Source: UBA1660 sp964462035 (lineage in GTDB: Bacteria; Myxococcota_A; Polyangia; Polyangiales; Houyiibacteriaceae). From it: DNA of 64,000 nucleotides. Positions 54,036 through 62,590 of this stretch are shown here, piece by piece (positions within the stretch are counted from its first letter, which is position 1; each line of letters begins with the position of its first letter). A model generated the notes under the pieces. That model made no database searches and was not told the DNA's origin. It was given only the letters and a program-made list of their open reading frames with translations. The stretch lies in NCBI GenBank assembly GCA_964462035.1, contig CAYXAP010000012.1, forward strand, positions 1-64,000. Reading direction: 5' to 3'. The position numbers and the translations under genes are program-made.

Positions 54036-54934
54036 CAGAAGAGGCTGTCCGCTTCCGAGATCAGCCGGGCGCAGTCGTAGCCGGCGTCGATCGGGACCAG
54101 ACGCACGACGTTCATGCTCGTGTCCGGGTTGGCGCGCTGGGGCACGTCCTGCTCCAGGAGCATCGAGCTCGCGCCGATGGTCTTCTGCTCGCCACCGTCG
54201 CCGTGGTTCTCGCCGACGATCTCGCCCGAGGTGCCGAGGTCGCCCTCGTACCAGCCGCGCTGCCACTGGACGACGTAGACGTCGCCGCTGGCGATCCCGC
54301 TGACGCTGACGGTCACGCCCGGCTGGCCGTCGCCGTCCTGGTCGATGACCCGCGGGTCGTCGGCGGTCTGCGGGAGGGTGTCGGTGTCGGACGCCGGGGT
54401 CCAGCCCACCGCCGTCGCCAGCTCCGGACGGACCCAGCGGATGCCGGAGGCTCCGTCCACGAATTCGAGGGTCGCGACTCGCGGCTCGATGCTCTGCGGA
54501 ACGGCGTCGGGGATGGTGGCCATGCTGCCTTCGCTCGCGACGCGGCAGCCCCGCTCGGTCATCACGAGGGTGTCGCCCTCTTGGACGATGTCGACGAGAC
54601 CCCAGGAGCGCCCGAGCGCTTCCTGGTCGCCGAGGAAGGGGACCATCGAGATGGTGCCGAAGGTGGCCTCGAGCGCGAAGCTCCCGACCATGCGATCGAT
54701 CGCCTCGGGCGGAGCGGTGGTGCTGCTGTCGGCGGGCGGCGTGCCGCTGTCGACGGGGGCTCCGCCATCGGCGGGCGGCGTGCCCGGGCCGCCGTCGGTG
54801 GTGGCGATCGGACCTCCATCGGTCGTTGTGGGCGCGTCCCCCGGGCTGGTGTCCGTCGCGCGGCCGTCGTCGCCACATGCGACCAAGAGGACGGTCGCTA
54901 CCAGGAGCGCTCGGCTCCGCTTCCATGCATGCAT
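54035..54934 (-). CDS. Thr/Pro/Gly-rich lipoprotein of unknown function
   Basis: The ATG at 54934 follows GAGAGGTGA, giving a 299-residue lipoprotein (VLLVACGDD) whose first ~75 residues after Cys are Thr/Gly/Pro/Asp-rich and likely disordered. The rest (about 180-299) is a beta-rich domain with a DQDGDGQPG calcium-like motif. No family was recognised. It lies 58 bases downstream of the carotenoid oxygenase on the same strand and is translationally coupled to the TPR lipoprotein, which suggests a common transcript. Confidence 0.65.
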   Translation of the reverse strand: MHAWKRSRALLVATVLLVACGDDGRATDTSPGDAPTTTDGGPIATTDGGPGTPPADGGAPVDSGTPPADSSTTAPPEAIDRMVGSFALEATFGTISMVPFLGDQEALGRSWGLVDIVQEGDTLVMTERGCRVASEGSMATIPDAVPQSIEPRVATLEFVDGASGIRWVRPELATAVGWTPASDTDTLPQTADDPRVIDQDGDGQPGVTVSVSGIASGDVYVVQWQRGWYEGDLGTSGEIVGENHGDGGEQKTIGASSMLLEQDVPQRANPDTSMNVVRLVPIDAGYDCARLISEADSLF

Positions 54935-54992
54935 CGTGTTCACCTCTCTCCGCGGTGCGGAGCTCGGGCGGCGGGCCGCCCATTCGCCTGGC

Positions 54993-56783
54993 TCACGCCA
55001 GGCCCAAGACCTCGATGACGAGCGCTCGGGCGTCGTCGCGGAGCGCAGGCAGGGCCGCGCCATAGTCCTCGCGCCGATCGACGCGGTAGCCGCTGGTCGG
55101 CGCCGGCAGGTCGGGCAGCCACGTGGTGTGCAGCGAGAAGCCGACGTCGAACTGGTCGTGGCGCAGCCGAGCCAGCGGGCCGCGGCTCAGGTCGCCGGCG
55201 TCCAGGATCCACACCTCGTCGTCGGTCGGGCCGAGCGCGAGCAAGACGAGGTAGCCCTCGCCGGGGCCGGCACCTCGCCGCGGCACGAAGGTCGGCGACA
55301 TCGGCAACCAACCGAGCGGCAGCGTGGCGTCGTCGGTGATGGCCATCGGTCCGCTCTGGTCGATGCGCAGCAGCCGAGGCGCGATCGGCGTGGTCGGCAG
55401 CTCGGCGAGCGGCACCAGTCGATGCGGGTGGTCGGCGTAGGCGTCGGTGATGCGGGTGGTCAGCGCGTTCGGATCGAAGCCGAGCGTCACCCAGAGTGAG
55501 TCGCCCAGGCTCCGAGCGGGGTCTCGCTCGTCGCGGCTCCACAGCGTCAGGCCCCACAGTCGCTCGTCTTCCAGGATCACCGCGTCGGCCACCTCGCCGG
55601 TCGCGACGTCGATGACGTAGCGCCCTTGGATGGCCAGGTCGGCCGGCGCGGTCGGCAGGCCGACCAGGTGCGCGGGTGGCGCCGAGCCGTCGTGGTGGAG
55701 CTGGTCGTTGGCGCGGATCCACTCGGAGGGGTCGGCCGAGTTCTGGTGCATCAGCGCGACGGTGATGCGGTCACCGGTGTCGTCGCGCTCGATCATGAAG
55801 TGCGCGCTCTCGACGGGGATCTCGACCCGGGTGGCGGTGGCCGTGCCGCCGGTCAGCTCGGCCTTCGGAACGATCCAGAGCACGGAGGTCGGCCGCTGGG
55901 GACGGGTGACGTCGGCGCCGGTCATCTGCTCGGGTTCGATGCTGAACGCGCCGTCGCTCAGCACGACGTAGCGGCGGGTCGTGTGGATCTGGTGGAGGCT
56001 CTGCTCGACGACGGCGGGCTCACCGCCGCGATCGACGAGCGCGGTCGCGATGGGTTCGCTCGCCCCGTCCCAGGTCAGCAGCTGGGTGAAGGTCTCGGTG
56101 TCGAGGCCCTCGAGCGGCGGCGCCCAGTTCGGCAGGTAGGCGAGCTCGTCGTCCGGGTCCCAGACCGGGTGGGCCGACGCCATGTGGACCGGGAAGAGGT
56201 CGAGGCCGGGAGAGATCGGGGGGAACATCGGTCGCCACGAGGAGTGCAGGCCGACTGGCGTGATGACCTCGAGGGTCTCCGGGTCGATCTCCCACGGACG
56301 GCCGGCGTCGTAGGTGGCGAGGAGCCGCCCGGATGGACTCGCCACCAGCGCGGTGTTGCAGAAGTCTCGGGCGCCGAGCTGGGTCGACATGCGGAGCATG
56401 CCGAGGTTGCGGAACGCGAGGTCGCCCGAGGCTGCCTGGTCGAGCAGATAGTCGTCGGTCTGGAGCAGCCGGGACTTGAGGCGCGCGCGACCGCCGTCGA
56501 AGCGGAGCCGAAGGACCTGCGCGTCACCGGTGAAGAGCGGCGTGCCGTCGCCATAGGGCACGCCGCCGATGACGAAGACGAAGCCCTCCATGTCGTTCGG
56601 CACCTCGCCGGCCACGAGCTCGAGGTCGGCGTCGTCCAGCTCGGCGCGGGTGCCCTGACCGAGCGAGGCCACGCTCGGGTCGCCGGGGGCCGGCCAGCTG
56701 GGGCTCTCGCTCCCACAGCCGAGGAAGGGGCCGAGGCCGCCAAGGGCAGAGAGTCGTAGCCAGTCGCGGCGGGTCAGCTCCAT
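54993..56783 (-). CDS. Tat-exported carotenoid-oxygenase-family lipoprotein
   Basis: The 596-residue protein is a carotenoid cleavage dioxygenase (RPE65/CCD family). All four iron-ligand histidines are recognisable: SAHPVWDPD (about 204), LHQIHTTRRYVV (about 264), SAHFMIERDD (about 327) and SLHTTWLPD (about 551). The N-terminal motif GGVPYGDGTPLFTGDAQVLRL also fits. Unusually, the N-terminus is a twin-arginine signal (MELTRRDWLRLSALGGLG) followed by a lipobox-like LGC, so it should be exported and lipid-anchored. Most relatives are cytosolic. The substrate is unknown (carotenoid, stilbene or lignin-type compounds are possible). Confidence 0.85.
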   Translation of the reverse strand: MELTRRDWLRLSALGGLGPFLGCGSESPSWPAPGDPSVASLGQGTRAELDDADLELVAGEVPNDMEGFVFVIGGVPYGDGTPLFTGDAQVLRLRFDGGRARLKSRLLQTDDYLLDQAASGDLAFRNLGMLRMSTQLGARDFCNTALVASPSGRLLATYDAGRPWEIDPETLEVITPVGLHSSWRPMFPPISPGLDLFPVHMASAHPVWDPDDELAYLPNWAPPLEGLDTETFTQLLTWDGASEPIATALVDRGGEPAVVEQSLHQIHTTRRYVVLSDGAFSIEPEQMTGADVTRPQRPTSVLWIVPKAELTGGTATATRVEIPVESAHFMIERDDTGDRITVALMHQNSADPSEWIRANDQLHHDGSAPPAHLVGLPTAPADLAIQGRYVIDVATGEVADAVILEDERLWGLTLWSRDERDPARSLGDSLWVTLGFDPNALTTRITDAYADHPHRLVPLAELPTTPIAPRLLRIDQSGPMAITDDATLPLGWLPMSPTFVPRRGAGPGEGYLVLLALGPTDDEVWILDAGDLSRGPLARLRHDQFDVGFSLHTTWLPDLPAPTSGYRVDRREDYGAALPALRDDARALVIEVLGLA

Positions 56784-56956
56784 GGCCGACCTCGCTAACA
56801 TGGCAAAGTTGGAAGTTCTACTTCTAGCTAGATGCCGATGCCCGCTGGGCGGTCGATGTCAATGATTTCGGTGGCTTGCACTGTGGGTTCGCTCAATTCG
56901 CCCGTTCTTACACTCTGCGCACGAAGCGTAGACCGCCCTTGGGCACCGCTCGAACC

Positions 56957-56972
56957 GGGGAGTACTCTCCCC
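56957..56972. repeat. Inverted repeat before the gene at 56976
   Basis: GGGGAG (56957-56962), loop TACT and CTCCCC (56967-56972) end three bases before the ATG. This may be an operator or an RNA hairpin near the start. Confidence 0.4.
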
Positions 56973-56975
56973 AAG

Positions 56976-57485
56976 ATGGGGCAAGAAAGCTCGCTCGAGG
57001 ACGAGGAGCTGAGGGTGATCCCGGTGCGGCCGGGCATCTGCTACGGGGTGCTCGGCCCGCTGTTCCTGATGTTCTATCGGACGGCCCCCGACCTCGCGGA
57101 CCTGAAGGCGCGAATCCCGTTCCTGGACGAGCTCCGTGACCGCCCGGACAAGGGGGCCTTCCTCTCGGTCATCGACGGTGAGCACGCGAAGGCCTTTCCG
57201 GACCACCCCTCACGGCTGGAGACCAAGCGACAGGCTCGGGAGTATGGACCGACCGTGGTCGCCGGGTCCGTCGTGCTGGAGGGCGGCGGCGTCCGCGAGT
57301 CACTCATCCGATCCTTCGTGCGTGGCCTGCTGATGCTCCGCCGATCGCCGATGCCCTACCGCTTCTTCGCCAACGTCGCGGAGGCAGCCGACCACGTGCT
57401 CGAGGGGCTCGAGCAGGAGGGGCCGTCGAGCCACGCCGCGATCGTGGCGGCCGTGGAGGTGCTCCGAGCCAAGGCCGCGGAGTAG
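56976..57485 (+). CDS. Small cytoplasmic protein of unknown function
   Basis: The 169-residue protein starts at ATG 56976. It has no signal or membrane helix. The pattern LRVIPVRPGICYGVLGPLF, KGAFLSVIDGEHAK, TVVAGSVVLEGGGVRESL and a final helix is an alpha/beta layout reminiscent of STAS-like folds, but no family can be named. Similar small proteins are common in myxobacteria. It is divergent from the carotenoid oxygenase gene. Confidence 0.6.
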   Translation: MGQESSLEDEELRVIPVRPGICYGVLGPLFLMFYRTAPDLADLKARIPFLDELRDRPDKGAFLSVIDGEHAKAFPDHPSRLETKRQAREYGPTVVAGSVVLEGGGVRESLIRSFVRGLLMLRRSPMPYRFFANVAEAADHVLEGLEQEGPSSHAAIVAAVEVLRAKAAE

Positions 57486-57538
57486 CCGAGAGCGCCATTC
57501 TTACAGCGGGCTCGCCCGGCGGGCACCACCCTCGCTGG

Positions 57539-57555
57539 AAACCGTGCCGCGGTTT
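57539..57555. promoter_or_regulatory. Palindrome AAACCG-5-CGGTTT before the ceramidase-like gene
   Basis: A perfect 6-bp inverted repeat with a 5-base loop ends 11 bases before the ATG at 57567. It might act as an operator near the ribosome-binding site. Confidence 0.35.
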
Positions 57556-57566
57556 ACGCTGGTGCG

Positions 57567-59576
57567 ATGTTGGTTCGCTTTCTCGCTCTCTCTCTGATCC
57601 TGTCGCTCGCGTGTGGGGACGACGACACGGACACCGGCGGTGACGACGCCTCCGTCGACGCGGGCCCCATCGACATGGGCCCGCCCGACGCCTTCGAGGT
57701 GGTCCAGACGGTGGAGGAGCTCCCCGACCCGGAGGCCTTCCGGGCCGGCGTGGCGGAGATCGCGATTCCAGCACCGCTCGGGATCGGGACGATGGGCTAC
57801 GGCCCCTTCAGCGCCCCGGAGAGCATCACGCCCTTCGCCGACATGTACCCCGGGACCACGCGGATGCACGGTCAGCTGAACTTCAAGGCCGTGGCCTTCT
57901 CCCGAGGTGACGCGCACGAGGTGATCCTGGTTCGGATGGACACCATCGGGGTGTTCGAGCAGCTCCGGGCTGGCGTGCTCGACGAGCTCGAGGGTCGGCT
58001 CGGCCGCCGGCTCGACGAGTCGCTGGTGCTCGCCGGCAACCACACCCACTCCGGTCCCGGTCGGCTGCTGATGACCGAGGGCGTGCTCACCGCGCTGGGC
58101 GACACCTTCTTGCCGGAGTTCTACGACCGCGCCGTTGGCGCGCTGGCGGACGTGGTCGAGGCCGCGCTCGACGACCTCGCCCCGGCGCAGATCGGCTTCG
58201 CGATGGTCGAGACGAGCGCCGGTCACAACGACCGGCGGTGTGAGAACGACTCGCTCGACATCATCCAGGAGAACCCGGAGCTGCCGGTGATCGCGGTTCA
58301 GCGGGAGGGCGAGATCGACGCGCTCGTGCTGACCTACGCCTATCACGGCACCATTCTCGGCATCGACGACCTGACGCTCTCGGGTGACATGGGGTCGGTG
58401 GTCGAGCAGCGAATCGCTGAGCGCCTCGACCGCCCGGTGTCGGTGCTCCTCTTCAACTCGTGGGGCGCGGACATGAGCCCGTCCAACCCGGAAGCGGGCG
58501 GCGACGAGAGCGGCGGCGAGCAGCCGGCGAACTACGACCGCATGGACCGCATCGGCAACGTGCTGGCCGACGCCATCGTGCCGGAGCTGGCCTCGCTCAC
58601 CTTCGAGAGCGCGCCGACCGTCCGCGCGCGCACGTACCGCACGCACCTGAACCGTGACGCGATCAACTACGACGAGGACACCTTCAGCCGTTATCAGAAC
58701 GGCGGCGCCTACTGCGGCGCCGGGTCCGAGGGCAACTGCGAGGACTCGGAGCCGGTCCCGAACCTGGATCGCGCGTGCATCCCGGTGCCGCGCGACACGC
58801 TCCCGCAGCAGACCCTCTTCACGGCGGGGCAGATCGGTGAGGTCTACTTCGTCACCGCGCCGGGTGAGTGGTCGACCGCGCTGGGCACCGGACTGATGGA
58901 GCGCATGCGCGACGCGACCGGCGGCAGCTCGATGATGATCGGCTACGCCAACGACTACACCGGCTACAGCATCACCGAGGAAGACTGGTGGCAGGGCGGC
59001 TACGAGACGTCCGGCGCGCTCTGGGGGCCGAGGCAGGGGGACTTCCTCGCGGAGATGGCCTTCGGTGCCTTCGAGTCCTACATCGGCAGCTACGTCGAGC
59101 CGCCCTACCGTGAGCCCGCACCGCTCGAGGCGTTCAGCGGATACAGCTACGACCCCTACGTGCCGGAGACACCGGTCGCAGTGGGCACCTTCGCTGTCGA
59201 CGTACCCGCGAGCGCGGCGCTCACCGACACGTTGACCTTCACGGTGCAGGGCACGGACCCGTGGATCGGGGCGCCCGTGGCGGTGCTCGAGCGGGACGCC
59301 GGCGGCGCTTCCTTCGAGCCGGTGGTCCGGTCGAACGGCATGGTGGTCGACAGCACGAGCTACGACTTCTGGGCCGACCTCACGGTCGCGCCGACTTACG
59401 CCGAAGAGCTGCGCGCGGACTCGCGCACCTTCTCGTGGACCTTCCATTTCCCCGTGAGCCGTCGCGCGGGCGTGGGCGTCGACCTCTCGGGCGACTACCG
59501 CTTCGCGGTCACCATCCCGACCGACCTCGACGGCGGCACGATGGTGGTCCACTCGGGCACGTTCACCGTTCCCTGA
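57567..59576 (+). CDS. Neutral ceramidase-like lipoprotein
   Basis: The 669-residue protein has a lipoprotein signal (LSLILSLAC) and an Asp-rich linker. It belongs to the neutral/alkaline non-lysosomal ceramidase family, with the zinc-binding segment LAGNHTHSGPGR at His159/His161, TYAYHGTILG, LSGDMGSVVEQ and GYANDYTGYSITEEDW. The C-terminal ~170 residues form a beta domain as in the family. The enzyme hydrolyses ceramide to sphingosine and fatty acid; some relatives act on other N-acyl lipids. The active-site Ser is not certain here. Some myxobacteria make sphingolipids, so a lipid-remodelling or predatory role is possible. Confidence 0.85.
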   Translation: MLVRFLALSLILSLACGDDDTDTGGDDASVDAGPIDMGPPDAFEVVQTVEELPDPEAFRAGVAEIAIPAPLGIGTMGYGPFSAPESITPFADMYPGTTRMHGQLNFKAVAFSRGDAHEVILVRMDTIGVFEQLRAGVLDELEGRLGRRLDESLVLAGNHTHSGPGRLLMTEGVLTALGDTFLPEFYDRAVGALADVVEAALDDLAPAQIGFAMVETSAGHNDRRCENDSLDIIQENPELPVIAVQREGEIDALVLTYAYHGTILGIDDLTLSGDMGSVVEQRIAERLDRPVSVLLFNSWGADMSPSNPEAGGDESGGEQPANYDRMDRIGNVLADAIVPELASLTFESAPTVRARTYRTHLNRDAINYDEDTFSRYQNGGAYCGAGSEGNCEDSEPVPNLDRACIPVPRDTLPQQTLFTAGQIGEVYFVTAPGEWSTALGTGLMERMRDATGGSSMMIGYANDYTGYSITEEDWWQGGYETSGALWGPRQGDFLAEMAFGAFESYIGSYVEPPYREPAPLEAFSGYSYDPYVPETPVAVGTFAVDVPASAALTDTLTFTVQGTDPWIGAPVAVLERDAGGASFEPVVRSNGMVVDSTSYDFWADLTVAPTYAEELRADSRTFSWTFHFPVSRRAGVGVDLSGDYRFAVTIPTDLDGGTMVVHSGTFTVP

Positions 59577-59628
59577 GAGCGGCGCACAGCGACCCCTTTC
59601 GGCGTGTCGGGGAGCCCATCGAGGGTTC

Positions 59629-59742
59629 ATGACCCGATCCGCCTTCCTCCTCCTCTGTGCGCTCGCCTCGGCGGAGACCGAGTGGCTGCCGCGTAGCCCG
59701 AGCGAGCACGTGGCGCTCCGCCAGCAGGTCGAGCACGACTGA
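59629..59742 (+). CDS. Possible 37-residue secreted peptide
   Basis: An ATG at 59629 opens a 37-codon frame encoding MTRSAFLLLCALASAETEW at the start, like a short signal sequence, and ending QQVEHD. It lies in the 288-base gap before ftsA, 52 bases after the ceramidase-like gene. A GAGGG precedes the start by two bases. Chance occurrence cannot be excluded. Confidence 0.3.
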   Translation: MTRSAFLLLCALASAETEWLPRSPSEHVALRQQVEHD

Positions 59743-59864
59743 GCCCGCGCTCCGCGAGCGCCGTTCCGCGGTTGGGAGGTGTACTTCGTGCACTTTTTTT
59801 GCCCCCCCGATCCCCAATCTGTACTCCTCGATGTCGAAGGTTCACGCGGGAGAACGAGAGGGAA

Positions 59865-61103
59865 ATGGCCACGGGCGACATCATCGCAGGACTCGATCTC
59901 GGCACCACCAAGGTGTGTGCCATCGTGGCGGAGCAGACCGAGGACGGACTCGACATCATCGGCATCGGTTCGGTGCCCTCCAAGGGCCTGAAGAAGGGTG
60001 TCGTCGTCAACATCGAGTCGACCGTCCAGGCCATCCGCGCTGCCATCGAGCAGGCCGGCACCATGGCCGGCGTCGAGATCAACACGGTCTACGCCGGCAT
60101 CGCTGGCTCCCACGTTCGCGGGACGAACGTCGAGGGGGTCGCGGCCATCCAGACCCGCGAGGTGACCAAGGACGACGTCGCTCGGGTGCTCGAGCAGGCC
60201 AAGGCCGTGCCGCTCCCCGGCGACCGTCAGGTCCTCCACGTGCTCCCGCAGGAGTACATCGTCGACGACCAGGACGGCATCCGCGAGCCCGTCGGCATGA
60301 GCGGTGTCCGCCTCGAGGCGCGCGTCCACATGGTGACCGCGGCTTCGACGAGCGTCGCGAACCTGATCAAGTGCGCCGAGCGCTGCGACCTCTTCGTCCC
60401 CGAGACGGTGCTCCAGCCGCTCGCCAGCGCCGAGGCGGTGCTGAGCGACGACGAGAAGGAGATCGGCGTCGCCCTGATCGACATCGGGGGTGGCACCACC
60501 GACCTGATCCTCTACGTCGACGGAGCGGTGGTTCACACCAGCGTCATCCCCATCGGTGGGATCAACCTGACCAACGACATCGCCACCGGCCTCCGGACGC
60601 CGATGGCCGAGGCCGAGCGCCTCAAGATCAAGTACGGCTGCGCCGCGACCAACCTGGTCGACGAGGACGAGACCATCGAGGTCCCCTCGGTCGGTGGGCG
60701 CGCGCCGCGGGTGCTCCCGCGCCGAGTCCTCTGCGACATCATCGAGCCGCGGGTCGAAGAGATCTTCCAGGCCGCGCGCCACGTGCTCGCGGAGACCGGC
60801 TACACGGACATGCTCGCCTCGGGCGTGGTCATCACCGGCGGCACCACGCTGCTGGACGGCATGCCGGAGCACGCGGAAGCGGTCCTCGGGCTGCCGGTGC
60901 GGCGCGGCGCGCCCACGGGCGTCGGTGGGCTCATCGACGTGGTCCGCAGCCCCGCCTACGCGACCGGCGTGGGTCTGGTGAAGTACGGCGCCGCGCGCCT
61001 CGGCGACTGGGACGAAGACCTCTCCGTCGCGGACGAGGTGGAAGTGCCCGCCGAGGGTGGGCTGGCGAGTCGGATCAGCGGTTGGTTCCGCGAGGTCTTC
61101 TGA
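59865..61103 (+). CDS. ftsA: Cell division protein FtsA
   Basis: FtsA is an actin-like ATPase that tethers FtsZ to the membrane. The 412-residue protein starts at ATG 59865 after GAGGGA, with GLDLGTTKVCAIV as phosphate-1 motif, VALIDIGGGTTDL as phosphate-2 motif and GVVITGGTTLLDGM near the end. The C-terminal amphipathic helix (SRISGWFREVF) is the membrane-targeting sequence. A hairpin separates it from ftsZ. Confidence 0.97.
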   Translation: MATGDIIAGLDLGTTKVCAIVAEQTEDGLDIIGIGSVPSKGLKKGVVVNIESTVQAIRAAIEQAGTMAGVEINTVYAGIAGSHVRGTNVEGVAAIQTREVTKDDVARVLEQAKAVPLPGDRQVLHVLPQEYIVDDQDGIREPVGMSGVRLEARVHMVTAASTSVANLIKCAERCDLFVPETVLQPLASAEAVLSDDEKEIGVALIDIGGGTTDLILYVDGAVVHTSVIPIGGINLTNDIATGLRTPMAEAERLKIKYGCAATNLVDEDETIEVPSVGGRAPRVLPRRVLCDIIEPRVEEIFQAARHVLAETGYTDMLASGVVITGGTTLLDGMPEHAEAVLGLPVRRGAPTGVGGLIDVVRSPAYATGVGLVKYGAARLGDWDEDLSVADEVEVPAEGGLASRISGWFREVF

Positions 61104-61110
61104 GAATCAC

Positions 61111-61130
61111 ACGGTCGGGGAACCGACCGT
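61111..61130 (+). promoter_or_regulatory. Perfect hairpin between ftsA and ftsZ
   Basis: ACGGTCGG and CCGACCGT form an 8-bp stem with the tetraloop GGAA, seven bases after the ftsA stop. No T tract follows. It could affect the ftsA/ftsZ ratio by processing or stability. Confidence 0.55.
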
Positions 61131-61229
61131 CGGGCGCGCGCTTCGGGCGAAGAGACGCGGCCCACAGGGCAACACTAGGGCAAACGAAAGAACGACGGCC
61201 GCGCTGGGCGCGCGGCTCGGGAGGAAACG

Positions 61230-62462
61230 ATGACGATCTCCATCGAGCTCATGGATGAGAACGAGCTGGGCGCACGAATCAAGGTGGTTGGTGTGGGCGG
61301 CAGCGGTGGTAACGCGCTGAACACGATGATCAGCTCTGGCCTCGAGGGGGTGGAGTTCATCGCCGCGAACACGGACGCACAGGCTCTCGAAGGGAACCTG
61401 GCTCCGACGCGGATCCAGCTGGGGCCTCAGCTCACCAAGGGACTCGGCGCCGGCGGAAGCCCGGACGTCGGTCGCAAGGCGGCGCTCGAGGACGTGCAGC
61501 GGATCGCCGAGGCGCTCGACGGCGCGGACATGGTCTTCGTGACCGCCGGCATGGGCGGCGGCACGGGCACCGGCGCGGCGCCCATCATCGCTCAGGTCGC
61601 GCGGGACCAGGGCGCGCTCACGGTCGGTGTCGTCACCAAGCCCTTCCTCTTCGAGGGTCGTCGCCGCAGCAAGAACGCGGACCACGGCATCCAGGAGCTC
61701 GAGGACTCGGTCGACTCGATCATCACGATCCCGAACCAGAAGCTCCTCTGCCTCGGTGACGAGGACATGTCGATGCTCGACGCCTTCGAGCGCGCCGACG
61801 ACGTCCTTCTCCAGGCGGTCCAGGGCATCAGCGACCTGATCACCACCCACGGCATGATCAACGTCGACTTCGCCGACGTGCGCACGATCATGAGCGCGCA
61901 GGGTCGGGCTCTGATGGGCTCGGGCTTCGCGAAGGGCGACACCCGCGCCGAGGACGCGGCCTCGATGGCCATCAACTCGCCGCTCCTCGACGACATCAGC
62001 GTCGACGGTGCCCGCGGCATCCTGATCAACTTCACCGCTGGCCCGGACCTCAAGCTCAGCGAGATCGACCGTGCCGCGAGCCTGGTGCAGCAGGCGGCCC
62101 ACGAGGAAGCGGAGATCATCTTCGGTCTCGTGACCGACCCGGACATGCACGACCTGGTGAAGGTCACCGTCATCGCGACCGGCTTCGACGCCTGCGCTGG
62201 TGATGTGCAGGTCGAGCGCCCGGCGCGCGCGCAGCTTCCCATCGGCGGGATGCGCGAGAAGACTCGCTCCGCCATCGGCGGTCGCACCAGCCGGCCCCCG
62301 GCGTACTCCTCGCCGCCCGCCAAGAGCGACGTGCGAGCCATCGCGCGAGCCCAGAACGAGGCGGCCCGCCCGCAGCGTGCCTTCGGAGCCTCCGCGCTCC
62401 ACGACGAGGCGGTGCTCGACATCCCCGCCTACCTCCGGCGGGCGAGCGCCAGCCAGGAGTGA
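61230..62462 (+). CDS. ftsZ: Cell division protein FtsZ
   Basis: FtsZ is the tubulin-like GTPase that forms the division ring. The 410-residue protein starts at ATG 61230 after GGAGGAAA. Landmarks are VGVGGSGGNALNTM, the tubulin signature AGMGGGTGTGAAPIIAQ and the NVDFADVRTIMS region. The conserved C-terminal peptide DIPAYLRR that binds FtsA and ZipA-like partners is near the end, after a ~60-residue disordered linker. Confidence 0.98.
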   Translation: MTISIELMDENELGARIKVVGVGGSGGNALNTMISSGLEGVEFIAANTDAQALEGNLAPTRIQLGPQLTKGLGAGGSPDVGRKAALEDVQRIAEALDGADMVFVTAGMGGGTGTGAAPIIAQVARDQGALTVGVVTKPFLFEGRRRSKNADHGIQELEDSVDSIITIPNQKLLCLGDEDMSMLDAFERADDVLLQAVQGISDLITTHGMINVDFADVRTIMSAQGRALMGSGFAKGDTRAEDAASMAINSPLLDDISVDGARGILINFTAGPDLKLSEIDRAASLVQQAAHEEAEIIFGLVTDPDMHDLVKVTVIATGFDACAGDVQVERPARAQLPIGGMREKTRSAIGGRTSRPPAYSSPPAKSDVRAIARAQNEAARPQRAFGASALHDEAVLDIPAYLRRASASQE

Positions 62463-62483
62463 ACCCCAAGCCCTGAGCCCTAC

Positions 62484-62514
62484 GCGGCCCCGCTCGGTCA
62501 CCGAGCGGGGCCGC
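62484..62514 (+). terminator. 14-bp perfect hairpin after ftsZ
   Basis: GCGGCCCCGCTCGG and its exact reverse complement flank the loop TCA, starting 21 bases after ftsZ. The stem is very stable. No T-run follows, so it may act as a bidirectional or Rho-type terminator for ftsZ and the convergent methyltransferase gene. Confidence 0.75.
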
Positions 62515-62590
62515 ACTAATTCGCGGGGACAGGATCCCCTCTGGAACCCACTGAAGACAGGGGTGTCCGGACACGAAATGCAAACACTCC

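Noticed and set aside
57501..60872. Very long minus-strand open frame opposite the ceramidase and ftsA genes
   Set aside because: It runs antisense to genes with clear family motifs; long antisense frames are expected in GC-rich DNA.
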